Source: Streptomyces nodosus | GTDB taxonomy: Bacteria; Actinomycetota; Actinomycetes; Streptomycetales; Streptomycetaceae | Direction: 5' to 3' | Length of the DNA: 64,000 nucleotides | Assembly (NCBI RefSeq): GCF_008704995.1 | Contig: NZ_CP023747.1 | Span: 6,420,001-6,484,000, forward strand | Shown: positions 51,565-58,809 of the stretch, piece after piece | Layout: each line of letters opens with the position of its first letter | Numbering within the stretch: the first letter of the stretch is position 1 | Notes under the pieces: model-generated | What the model saw: only the letters and a program-made list of their open reading frames with translations | The model's database searches: none | Told to the model about the DNA's origin: nothing | Made by a program: the position numbers and the translations under genes

Positions 51565-52362
51565 TCAGCCCTGCTGGGGTCCGGCCTGAACGCTCTTGAT
51601 GATCGCGAATTGTGCTCCATAGGGGTCGGCGAGCCGGGCGACGCGGCCCACCCCCGCCAGGTCCGTCGCGGGCATCAGGAGCGTGCCGCCGAGCCCCTGC
51701 GCCCGGGACACCGTGGAGTCGGGGTCCGCGACCTCGAAGTACGGCAGCCAGTACGGCGATCCCGCGGTCACGGGGTCCTCGGCCGACGGGATCATCCCGC
51801 CGAATCCCTCCTCCGCGCCCCGGCCCTCGGCGCTGAGGCAGGTATAGGTGCCGCCGGGGAAGGGGACGCCCTCGGTCTCCCAGCCCAGCGTCCGGTGGTA
51901 GAAGGCGGCGGCCCGGGCGATGTCCGGGGTGTACAGCTCGATCCAGCACAGCGAGCCCCGCTCACCGACCACCTCGATCCCCTTGATCCGCCCCGGCTGC
52001 CAGAGGCCGAAGGGAACGCCGGCCGGGTCCGCGAGGACGGCCATGTGTCCCTCGCCCATGACGTCCATGGGCGGGAAGAGCACGGTGCCGCCGGCCTGCT
52101 CGGCCGCCTCGGCGGTGCTCTGCGCGTCCGGCGTCCGGAAGTAGAGGGTCCAGGACGGCGGGCCCATCTCCCCGGTGGACTGCATACCGCCGGCCGCGGT
52201 CCGGCCGGAGAGCTGGAAGAAGCCGTAGCCCCCGGCGTCGGGGCCCGCCGACCGGAACTGCCAGTCGAAGAGACCGCCGTAGAAGGCGGTGGCCCCGTCG
52301 ATGTCGGAGGTGCTGATGTCCAGCCAGTTCGGGGCGCCGTTGACGAAGCGAGTGGTGAGCAT
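51565..52362 (-). CDS. VOC-family (glyoxalase/bleomycin-resistance-like) protein, two domains
   Basis: Protein of 265 residues made of two tandem VOC modules: APNWLDISTSDIDGATAFYGGLFDWQF ... ADPAGVPFGLWQPG (about 9-130) and LCWIELYTPDIARAAAFYHRTLGWET ... LADPYGAQFAIIK (about 137-258). The metal-ligand positions are only partly conserved, so an enzymatic or a binding role is open; substrate unknown. The same fold in other Streptomyces is often annotated as hydroxylase or glyoxalase without proof. AAGGAGGG precedes the ATG at 52362. Divergent from the WhiB-like gene. Confidence 0.88.
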   Translation of the reverse strand: MLTTRFVNGAPNWLDISTSDIDGATAFYGGLFDWQFRSAGPDAGGYGFFQLSGRTAAGGMQSTGEMGPPSWTLYFRTPDAQSTAEAAEQAGGTVLFPPMDVMGEGHMAVLADPAGVPFGLWQPGRIKGIEVVGERGSLCWIELYTPDIARAAAFYHRTLGWETEGVPFPGGTYTCLSAEGRGAEEGFGGMIPSAEDPVTAGSPYWLPYFEVADPDSTVSRAQGLGGTLLMPATDLAGVGRVARLADPYGAQFAIIKSVQAGPQQG

Positions 52363-52689
52363 GACGGCCCTCCTTCGAGGGTTCTCTCGGTCTGCACTCC
52401 TGCTGCACGGCCGAGTCTCGCACCGCCCACCGACAATCGCCGTCAGGCGCCGCCAGGGCGAGCGGTCGGGCGCCGGTGGGGCCCTGGCCGTTCCCGGACC
52501 CGGCAGGTTTCCTCGCGGATCTCTCCGCGTGCCGCCGTGCGCGGGACCACCGGACGACGGGATCATCGGGGCGGCACGGATCCGTACGACGCTCCGGGCG
52601 CTCGTGCCAAGGGCCGCCCGGGCCGGTTCCGGTGGGCCGTTGATCCCCTGTTGATCGGACGTTGTTCGGCACGCGGCACGATCGCGGCC
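52363..52689. other. Divergent intergenic region, VOC / WhiB-like
   Basis: No gene in these 327 bases. Close to the WhiB-like start are three direct repeats with an 11-bp period, listed separately. Confidence 0.5.
52639..52667 (+). repeat. Three 7-bp direct repeats, 11-bp period
   Basis: GTTGATC at 52639-52645 and 52650-52656 and GTTGTTC at 52661-52667, in helical phase, 23-51 bp before the WhiB-like start. Candidate binding site for a protein contacting one DNA face. Confidence 0.55.
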
Positions 52690-52941
52690 ATGCACATCGA
52701 AGCGATCACTGTGTCCGACATCGCCTGGCTGAAGCGGGCGCTGTGTGCACAGACGGGGGCCGATTTCTTCTTTCCCGAGCCGGGTAGCTCGGTGCGGGAG
52801 GCGAAGCGCATCTGCGGACTGTGCGAGAGCCGCACCGAGTGCCTGGAGTACGCGCTCGCCAACGACGAGCGGTTCGGCGTCTGGGGAGGGCTGTCCGAGA
52901 AGGAGCGGCTGCGGCTGCGGAGGCAGGACCGGAGCGGATGA
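52690..52941 (+). CDS. WhiB-like iron-sulfur transcription factor
   Basis: Actinobacterial [4Fe-4S] regulator of 83 residues. Cluster ligands C19, C42, C45 and C51 have the spacing C-x22-C-x2-C-x5-C; the turn GVWGG is at residues 63-67, followed by the basic tail KERLRLRRQDR. WhiB-like proteins act with sigma HrdB in development, redox response or antibiotic resistance; which subtype this is cannot be said. It is monocistronic or linked to the small unknown gene at 53007. Confidence 0.93.
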   Translation: MHIEAITVSDIAWLKRALCAQTGADFFFPEPGSSVREAKRICGLCESRTECLEYALANDERFGVWGGLSEKERLRLRRQDRSG

Positions 52942-53006
52942 GAGCGCATCGGCCCCGGCCCGCCCGTCCGGATGCGCGGCGGAGCGCCCGGGACGATGCT
53001 GGAGAC

Positions 53007-53222
53007 ATGTCCGGACGGGCTCCTGTCATCGTTCATCCGCCGTCGGGCACCGGTGGCCGCCGGGTGACCGCACGCGGGGAGAGCCTGGGAATGGCGTTCT
53101 CCGACGAGGATCTGATCGAGTTCCTCGGCCGCGCGGGCCTCCCCGACGCCGAGGATCTGCTGGACGATCCGGCGTGGGTGAAATGGCGCGGCGCGGACGC
53201 GCACCACTACGAGGCCGCATAG
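53007..53222 (+). CDS. Small conserved protein of unknown function (71 aa)
   Basis: Protein of 71 residues starting MSGRAPVIVHPPSGTGGRRVTARGE and ending DDPAWVKWRGADAHHYEAA. The sequence pattern (basic beta-rich start, acidic helix SDEDLIEFLGRAGLPDAEDLL, W-W end) resembles a small protein family I associate with Streptomyces, without known role. The ATG at 53007 is preceded by GGAG at short distance. Lies 65 bp after the WhiB-like gene on the same strand. Confidence 0.65.
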   Translation: MSGRAPVIVHPPSGTGGRRVTARGESLGMAFSDEDLIEFLGRAGLPDAEDLLDDPAWVKWRGADAHHYEAA

Positions 53223-53327
53223 GGGAAGCGCGAGCGACCGCGCGGGGGGCTCCGCGGTGTGCCGACGGGATGGTTGCAGTACCCAACGGGGGTGAGCGAA
53301 CCGGCCCGGCACGGTCCGGACGAGAGG

Positions 53328-53795
53328 CTAGTCGGCACTGACGGGGGTCAGTACGGCGAGCGTCTCATGGGCCCGGCGCAGCGCCAGCTCCAGGGGGAGC
53401 GGCGGATGCAGAGCACCGCTCCCGTCCGGCGGGACGATCCACTCGACGGAGCGGGCCGGGCGGCACGGCGGTGGTACGGCCACCCAGGAACCCCGGCTCG
53501 CATGGCGGATGCCCGCCCCGACCCAGCGGCCGACCGGATCCGGTGGCACGAAGAAGCCCACCCGGCAGGCCGCCGAGTCCACCAGTGTCGGCCCGGGCGC
53601 CCGCAGCGGGTCGTACCACAGGATGTCCAGGGCGAGCAGCCCCAGTTGGCGGGGGACGCTCACCATGTCCCAGTGGCGCCCGGCCTCCAGCAGCACCGTG
53701 CCGTCGCCGAGATCCCACTCCCGCCGGCGCGCCGACGGGTCCGGCGTGGCGGCGGCCAGCCACTCCACGCCCCGCATCCACATCGCATTCGTCAT
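53328..53795 (-). CDS. Conserved protein of unknown function (155 aa)
   Basis: Protein of 155 residues: MTNAMWMRGVEWLAAATPDP, HWDMVSVPRQLGLLALDILW, GPTLVDSAACRVGFFVPPDP and SVEWIVPPDGSGALHPPLPLELALRRA. The W-rich opening and VGFFVPPD block recall a family in Streptomyces related to the bifunctional DNA primase/polymerase-like N-terminal domain, but catalytic residues are not evident, so no function is assigned. TGGAGCGG precedes the ATG at 53795. Monocistronic. Confidence 0.72.
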   Translation of the reverse strand: MTNAMWMRGVEWLAAATPDPSARRREWDLGDGTVLLEAGRHWDMVSVPRQLGLLALDILWYDPLRAPGPTLVDSAACRVGFFVPPDPVGRWVGAGIRHASRGSWVAVPPPCRPARSVEWIVPPDGSGALHPPLPLELALRRAHETLAVLTPVSAD

Positions 53796-54077
53796 GACCC
53801 GCTCCAGGGGCGCCTTCCGGCGACCAGGCGTACGACAGAGACCACGCCGGACGGGTACCCGTGGGGGAACACCACCCGGCATATTCATGCTGGTAGACAG
53901 TTCTACCCCACGGAAGGGGTGGCGCGACCTGGCGCTTTGCTGCGGAAACGTTCTTCCCGGTGGCGGCGCCCGCGAGCAGCGGGCGCCGCCACCGGGACCG
54001 GCGAGCAGCGGGTGAGGGAACGCGATGCCGGGGTCCCGGCGGCTCGGTGGTCGTCCGGGCCGCCGGCGGGCGGACCG

Positions 54078-55052
54078 CTACGCCTGGCCCCGTGCCGCCA
54101 TCCGTGCCCTGCGGGCCGCGAGCCGCTCGTCGAACTTGGCGGCCTGTGCGTCGAGACCGCCCATGAACAGCCCCAGTTCCTGCTGTGCCTGGAGGCCCTC
54201 GGGGCCGAGACCGTCGATGTCCAGGACCTTGAGGAAGCGAAGCACCGGCTGGAGCACGTCGTCGTGGTGGATGCGCAGGTTGTAGACCTCGCCGATCGCC
54301 ATCTGCGCGGCGGCGCGCTCGAAGCCGGGGATGCCGTGGCCGGGCATACGGAAGTTCACCACGACGTCCCGCACCGCCTGCATGGTCGGATCGGGCGCGA
54401 TCTCGAACGCCGCCTTCAGCAGGTTCCGGTAGAAGACCATGTGCAGGTTCTCGTCGGTGGCGATCCGGGACAGCATCCGGTCGCAGACCGGGTCGCCGGA
54501 CTGGTGGCCGGTGTTGCGGTGCGAGATCCGGGTGGCCAGCTCCTGGAAGGCGACATACGCGACGGAATGCAGCATCGAGTGCCGGTTGTCCGACTCGAAG
54601 CCCTCGCTCATGTGCGACATGCGGAACTGTTCCAGCTTGTCGGGGTCGACCGCGCGGGAGGCGAGCAGATAGTCGCGCATCACGATGCCGTGCCGGCCCT
54701 CCTCGGCGGTCCAGCGGTGCACCCAGGTGCCCCAGGCGCCGTCGCGGCCGAAGAGGGTGGCGATCTCATGGTGGTAGCTCGGGAGGTTGTCCTCCGTCAG
54801 CAGGTTGACCACCAGCGCGATGCGGCCCACCTCGGTGACCTTGGACTGCTCCTTCTCCCAGGCCACGCCGTCCTCGAAGAGACCGGGGAAGTTGCGCCCG
54901 TCGGTCCAGGGCACATACTCGTGCGGCATCCAGTCCTTGGCGACCTTCAGATGCCGGTTCAGCTCGGTCTCGACCACTTCCTCCAGGGCGTGCAGCAGCC
55001 GGGCGTCGGTCCAGACGGAAGGGCTGCCGAGGTGGGGAGAGGTGATCGTCAC
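54078..55052 (-). CDS. Acyl-ACP desaturase (fatty acid desaturase, DesA type)
   Basis: Soluble diiron desaturase of 324 residues that introduces a double bond into acyl-ACP using O2. Diiron ligands are in LLTEDNLPSYHHEI (E87), TAEEGRHGIVMRDY (E118, H121) and ATDENLHMVFYRN. N-terminal PSVWTDARLLHALEEVVETELNRH supplies the first Glu. Membrane segments are absent. GTG start with TGGAG upstream. Three phased palindromes at 55101-55144 lie 49-92 bp before the start, so it is tightly regulated, perhaps by a lipid-sensing TetR protein encoded elsewhere. Confidence 0.93.
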   Translation of the reverse strand: MTITSPHLGSPSVWTDARLLHALEEVVETELNRHLKVAKDWMPHEYVPWTDGRNFPGLFEDGVAWEKEQSKVTEVGRIALVVNLLTEDNLPSYHHEIATLFGRDGAWGTWVHRWTAEEGRHGIVMRDYLLASRAVDPDKLEQFRMSHMSEGFESDNRHSMLHSVAYVAFQELATRISHRNTGHQSGDPVCDRMLSRIATDENLHMVFYRNLLKAAFEIAPDPTMQAVRDVVVNFRMPGHGIPGFERAAAQMAIGEVYNLRIHHDDVLQPVLRFLKVLDIDGLGPEGLQAQQELGLFMGGLDAQAAKFDERLAARRARMAARGQA

Positions 55053-55100
55053 GGAAACTCCAGGGGGACGCTGAGCAGATCGGGCCGGCGACGCCGGAAC

Positions 55101-55144
55101 TTACGGGATCGTAAGCTACGAAGGCGTAGGTTACGAATCCGTAG
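55101..55144. promoter_or_regulatory. Three phased palindromes upstream of the desaturase gene
   Basis: TTACGGGATCGTAA (55101-55114), CTACGAAGGCGTAG (55116-55129) and TTACGAATCCGTAG (55131-55144): three TACG-N4-CGTA units with a 15-bp period. Typical of a cooperative TetR-family operator. Confidence 0.82.
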
Positions 55145-55247
55145 GTTAAGTGCGCTGTAAAGGTTGCTGCTCAGGCGCTGCCCGGCCCGGGGAGACGGGC
55201 ACGGAGGTCACCCAGGCGGGGGTGCGGGCACCCTTGTGGGCAGGGGT

Positions 55248-55315
55248 TTTGAGGGAATTTGAGGGAAGAAGGAAGGCGGGTGACGTGTCGTCAGATGCAC
55301 GACACCCATGGGTGT
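55248..55315. repeat. Direct repeat and overlapping palindromes
   Basis: Tandem TTTGAGGGAA (55248-55257, 55258-55267), GTGTCGT-N7-ACGACAC (55285-55305) and the perfect palindrome ACACCCATGGGTGT (55302-55315). The two palindromes share bases 55302-55305, so they could form mutually exclusive structures. Confidence 0.6.
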
Positions 55316-55504
55316 GGCGAGAGGCACGTCACACCCGCTTCGCACTCCTCGGTTCCCCCGGACGGCCGCGGGCCGGGGCGGCCGTCGCGAACACCGCCCG
55401 GACGGCCCGCCGTTCCCGCGCCCCCGGAGCCGTACGGGATCACGCCGCGTCCGGCGCCCCGCGGCGCTGTGCGGGCGCCGGACCTGCCGGCCGGACCGGT
55501 GTGC

Positions 55505-55921
55505 TCAGCGCGCGTCCCGCAGCAGCTCCGCGAGATCGTGGTCCAGGTCCCTCTGCAGATGCTCGAGGCCGACCGGGACCAGCTCCGTGGTCCGCTGCAG
55601 AAAACGCCGGATGTCGCTCGAGTGGACATGCACGACGGCGGTGCCCTCCGGGGCGTGGAACTCCAGGACGGTGCGGTCGTAGCCGTAGGGCCGCACCCGG
55701 ACGTCACCGTGGCCCACCGGCTCCTCCAGGCCGATGGTGAGCAACTCGCGGGCGAAGGTCCAGTAGACCTCCACACCCTCCAGGGTGGCCGGGGCGGGGA
55801 AGGTCATGCGCACGGCGAAGGGGTCGCTACGGTCGTAGTGGAGCGTGGCCGGAATGCTCTGCATCCGCGGGGCGGCGGCGACGAGACGGGCCTCCACGGA
55901 CTGCTCGATGACGATGGACAA
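55505..55921 (-). CDS. ssgD: SsgA-like sporulation and cell division regulator, SsgD type
   Basis: SALP-family protein of 138 residues found only in morphologically complex actinomycetes, where such proteins control cell division and wall events in sporulation. Conserved blocks: IPATLHYDRSDPFAVRMTFP, VYWTFARELLTIGLEEPVGHGDVRVRPY, VVHVHSSDIRRFLQRTTELVPVGLEH. Position near small laccase, wbl and beta-oxidation genes matches ssgD in S. coelicolor from memory, hence the symbol. The likely start is TTG 55921 (LSIVIEQSVEARL) with GGGAG upstream; no ATG or GTG lies at the start of the family homology, and the in-frame ATG further up adds 30 unrelated residues. Confidence 0.85.
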   Translation of the reverse strand: MSIVIEQSVEARLVAAAPRMQSIPATLHYDRSDPFAVRMTFPAPATLEGVEVYWTFARELLTIGLEEPVGHGDVRVRPYGYDRTVLEFHAPEGTAVVHVHSSDIRRFLQRTTELVPVGLEHLQRDLDHDLAELLRDAR

Positions 55922-56151
55922 CGCCTTGCTCCCTTGTGACGGCTGGGCGGACTTCGAACGAATGAGGCACGGCACTGGATGAGACGGCTGAACCAGTCGT
56001 TCCGTGCCCATCACCCACGAGTGACCTCGGTCACCGTGTCCGAGCCCGCGAAGCACCGGCCCTTTCCGGAGAAGCGATGCGCATGATCCCGGTGACCCCC
56101 GTGAGAACGGGTACTCGACGTCCGACCCGCATGCGGAAGGGAAGTGAGGTC

Positions 56152-56478
56152 ATGCCACGCGGATCAAGTCCCAAACGGGAACGCCAGTACGAGCACATCA
56201 AGGAGAGCGCGCGCGAACGCGGAGAGAGCGGCCGGCGCGCCGAGGAGATCGCGGCCCGGACCGTGAACAAGGAGCGCGCCCGCTCCGGCGAGTCCAAGAC
56301 CGCGAGCCGCACGTCCACCAAGGACATCTCGTCCGGCAGGCGCGGCGGGCTGCGCTCGGGCAAGGGCTCCGGGGGGCCCACGTACGACCAGCTGTACCAG
56401 GAGGCGAGGCGGCGGAACATCCACGGCCGTTCGGGCATGGACAAGAGCGCGCTGGAACGCGCCCTGGGCGACAAGTAG
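56152..56478 (+). CDS. Small basic protein, plasmid-stabilization-like / Rho N-terminal-like
   Basis: Highly charged protein of 108 residues: MPRGSSPKRERQYEHIKESARERGES, EEIAARTVNKERARSGESKTASRTSTKDISSGRRGG, and a C-terminal helical SAP/Rho-N-like part (TYDQLYQEARRRNIHGRSGMDKSALERAL). Related proteins are annotated as plasmid stabilisation proteins without evidence; nucleic-acid binding is plausible. ATG 56152 is preferred (GAAGTGAGG upstream) over the earlier in-frame ATGs. It lies 34 bp before nfi on the same strand. Confidence 0.82.
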   Translation: MPRGSSPKRERQYEHIKESARERGESGRRAEEIAARTVNKERARSGESKTASRTSTKDISSGRRGGLRSGKGSGGPTYDQLYQEARRRNIHGRSGMDKSALERALGDK

Positions 56479-56512
56479 CGTCGGACCGCGGGGCCGTACG
56501 CTCGGCGTCATC

Positions 56513-57256
56513 ATGACGAGTGTGCGCATCCCCGCGGGCTGGCCCGCGACCGAAGCAGAAGCCCGGGCCGAGCAGGACCGGCTGCGGGGGCGGGTGGTCC
56601 TCGACGAGCCCGGGCCGCCGCCCGGAACCGGCCGGGTGACGGGGGTCGATGTGGCCTACGACGACGAGCGCGGCGTGGTCGCGGCGGCGGCCGTGACGCT
56701 GGACGCCGCCACGCTCGCCGTGGTCGCCGAGGCCACCGCCGTGGGCGAGGTCGCCTTCCCGTATGTCCCCGGTCTGCTCGCCTTCCGGGAGATCCCCACG
56801 GTCCTGGCGGCCCTGGAGGCCCTGGACGGCGAGCCCGGGCTGGTCGTCTGCGACGGCTACGGCCTCGCCCACCCGCGCCGCTTCGGCCTGGCGAGCCATC
56901 TCGGGGTGCTCACCGGGCTGCCCACGATCGGGGTGGCCAAGAACCCCTTCGTCTTCAGCTGCACGGAACCGGCGGCCGCGCGCGGCAGCACGGCCCCGCT
57001 GCTGGCGGGCGGCGAGGAGGTCGGCCGGGCGCTGCGCACCCAGGCGGGGATCAAACCGGTGTTCGTCTCCGTGGGGCACCGGGTGAGCCTCACCGGTGCC
57101 TGCGCCCACACCCTGGCGCTCGCCCCTCGGTACCGCGTTCCCGAGTCGACCCGCCGCGCCGACGCCCTGTGCCGCCGGGCCCTGCGGGAGGCGGTGGCCC
57201 GCGCGGACGGTACGGGGCGATCCGGGCCGTGGAGCCGTAGAGCCGTGGAGCCGTAG
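56513..57256 (+). CDS. nfi: Endonuclease V (deoxyinosine 3'-endonuclease)
   Basis: Repair nuclease of 247 residues that nicks DNA (or RNA) next to inosine. Metal-binding Asp in VTGVDVAYDDE; VAFPYVPGLLAFREIP (Glu and wedge region); VVCDGYGLAHPRRFGLASHLGV (Asp); GVAKNPF and HRVSLTGACAHTLALAPRYRVPESTRRAD complete the family pattern. The last ten residues (WSRRAVEP) and the stop are encoded by an 8-bp tandem repeat, so the tail length depends on repeat number. Confidence 0.94.
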   Translation: MTSVRIPAGWPATEAEARAEQDRLRGRVVLDEPGPPPGTGRVTGVDVAYDDERGVVAAAAVTLDAATLAVVAEATAVGEVAFPYVPGLLAFREIPTVLAALEALDGEPGLVVCDGYGLAHPRRFGLASHLGVLTGLPTIGVAKNPFVFSCTEPAAARGSTAPLLAGGEEVGRALRTQAGIKPVFVSVGHRVSLTGACAHTLALAPRYRVPESTRRADALCRRALREAVARADGTGRSGPWSRRAVEP

Positions 57257-57276
57257 AGCCGTAGAGCCGTGGAGCC
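57229..57276. repeat. Microsatellite, 8-bp unit across the nfi stop codon
   Basis: Six tandem units GT(G/A)GAGCC. The stop TAG of nfi (57254-57256) is within unit four. As 8 is not a multiple of 3, copy changes would alter the C-terminus of endonuclease V. Confidence 0.9.
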
Positions 57277-57383
57277 GCCCGGAGCAGCCCGCGCCGTTGT
57301 CGGTGGCCGGGGCTAGCGTGAGGGGCGAGTGGCGGAACGAGGAGGCGGTCTGCGGCGGTGCGCGCGGCCGCGGGAACCTGACT

Positions 57384-57433
57384 GAGCGCTTGCTCGTTCC
57401 TCCCTTGCCTGGGCTGCAACACGTTCTTAACAT
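57384..57433 (+). promoter_or_regulatory. Promoter and possible operator of the acyl-CoA racemase / beta-oxidation genes
   Basis: TTGCCT (57405-57410), 17-bp spacer and TAACAT (57428-57433) fit a housekeeping sigma promoter. Directly upstream, GAGCGCTTGCTC (57384-57395) resembles TetR sites of acyl-CoA metabolism, which often contain AGCGCTTGCT. Confidence 0.6.
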
Positions 57434-57475
57434 CATCGATGTCGCATCCATGCGCGTCGTGGAGCTGGGGGCTTG

Positions 57476-58612
57476 ATGACAGTGACAAGGACGCCGGGGC
57501 ACGGCCCCCTCGCGGGCGTGCGCGTCGTCGAGCTGGCGGGCATCGGGCCCGGCCCGTTCGCGGGCATGCTGCTCGCCGACCTCGGCGCGGACGTGGTCCG
57601 GGTGGACCGCCCGCAGGACTCGGGGCTCGGCATCGACCCCGCGTACGACCTCACCAACCGCAACAAGCGCTCGGTGATCGTCGATCTGAAGGCGCCGGAC
57701 GGCCCGGCCCGTGTGCTGGACCTGGCCGGGCGCGCGGACATCCTCATCGAGGGCTACCGCCCCGGCGTGGCCGAACGCCTCGGCGTCGGCCCCGAGCCCT
57801 GCCACGCCCGCAACCCCCGGCTCGTCTACGGCCGGATGACCGGCTGGGGCCAGCAGGGCCCGCTCGCCCCCCGCGCCGGACACGACATCGCCTATATCGC
57901 GGTCACCGGCACCCTCGGCATGATCGGCGACCCGGACGCACCGCCCGCGATCCCCGCCAACCTCCTGGGCGACTACGCGGGCGGCTCGCTCTATCTGGTC
58001 GTGGGTGTCCTCGCCGCCCTCCACCACGCACGGGCCACGGGCACCGGGCAGGTGGTGGACGCGGCGATCGTCGACGGTGCCGCGCATCTGGCCTCGATGA
58101 TCCACGGCATGCTCGCCGCGGGAGCCTGGCGGGACCGGCGCGGCACCAATCTCCTGGACGGCGGCTGCCCGTTCTACGGCACCTATGAGACGGCCGACGG
58201 GCAGTACATGGCCGTGGGCGCCCTTGAACAGCAGTTCTACGAGGAGTTCATGGCACTGCTCGGCCTCGGGCAGCAGGCCTCGGCCCATGGGGACACGGCC
58301 CGCTGGGAGGAGCTGAGGGAGGCGGTCGCGGCCCGCTTCAAGACCCGTACGCGTGACGAATGGACGGCGGTCTTCGAGGACTCCGACGCCTGTGTGGCCC
58401 CCGTGCTCTCGCTCCGCGAGGCCCCCGCCCACCCCCATCTCGCCGCCCGCGGCACCTTCACCGACCACGGCGGCATCACCCAGCCCTCGCCCGCCCCCCG
58501 CTTCTCGGCCACCCCCGCCTCGATCCGCGGGGGCCCGGCACAGCCCGGCGCCGGTACCGAGGACGTGGCACGCGACTGGGACATCCCCCTGCTGCTCCGG
58601 GACGGCGGCTGA
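57476..58612 (+). CDS. Alpha-methylacyl-CoA racemase (CaiB/BaiF CoA-transferase family III)
   Basis: Family III protein of 378 residues, predicted to epimerise 2-methylacyl-CoA esters so that branched acyl-CoA can enter beta-oxidation. The three residues of the racemase MCR active site, His126, Asp156 and Glu241, correspond by exact spacing to H136 (RAGHDIAY), D166 (LLGDYAGG) and E251 (GALEQQFYEEF), which favours racemase over CoA transferase. N-terminus: GPLAGVRVVELAGIGPGPFAGMLLADLGADVVRVDRP. The ATG at 57476 follows a GGAGCTGGGG stretch. First of a same-strand group with a dehydrogenase remnant, thiolase and FadB-like genes. Confidence 0.9.
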   Translation: MTVTRTPGHGPLAGVRVVELAGIGPGPFAGMLLADLGADVVRVDRPQDSGLGIDPAYDLTNRNKRSVIVDLKAPDGPARVLDLAGRADILIEGYRPGVAERLGVGPEPCHARNPRLVYGRMTGWGQQGPLAPRAGHDIAYIAVTGTLGMIGDPDAPPAIPANLLGDYAGGSLYLVVGVLAALHHARATGTGQVVDAAIVDGAAHLASMIHGMLAAGAWRDRRGTNLLDGGCPFYGTYETADGQYMAVGALEQQFYEEFMALLGLGQQASAHGDTARWEELREAVAARFKTRTRDEWTAVFEDSDACVAPVLSLREAPAHPHLAARGTFTDHGGITQPSPAPRFSATPASIRGGPAQPGAGTEDVARDWDIPLLLRDGG

Positions 58613-58788
58613 TGGAGTCCGTGTTTCTCCCCCTCGCCCAGCACACCGGTCCTGACAGCGGCCCGGCCGCCGCAGCACCCGCCCCGGGCCGGGACACCGA
58701 ACGTCACTCCGACGGCCGTATCCGGGCCCTCCCCGGCGGGACCGCCGCGATCATGAAGGAGATCCACGGTCGTTCCCTGCTCGGCTGA
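58612..58788 (+). pseudogene. Remnant of an acyl-CoA dehydrogenase (C-terminal end)
   Basis: A 58-codon frame whose ATG overlaps the racemase stop. Its last 25 residues, RIRALPGGTAAIMKEIHGRSLLG, match the extreme C-terminus of acyl-CoA dehydrogenases (GGTNEIMKEIIGRSL). The preceding part (MESVFLPLAQHTGPDSG...) does not resemble the family. Most of a roughly 380-residue gene seems deleted. An intact dehydrogenase would complete the local beta-oxidation set. A short translated peptide remains possible. Confidence 0.65.
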
Positions 58789-58809
58789 CCCTCCCCGAAA
58801 GGCTTACCA

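Larger units (their letters stand above)
55053..55504. other. Intergenic region between desaturase gene and ssgD
   Basis: These 452 bases hold no credible gene. They contain the three-palindrome array (55101-55144), a perfect 10-bp tandem repeat TTTGAGGGAA (55248-55267) and overlapping palindromes at 55285-55315. The last lie about 190-230 bp after the ssgD stop and about 230 bp before the desaturase start. Confidence 0.6.

Noticed and set aside
53259..55160. 633-codon open frame on the + strand
   Set aside because: Antisense to the unknown gene at 53328 and the acyl-ACP desaturase; no family resemblance, no ribosome binding site.
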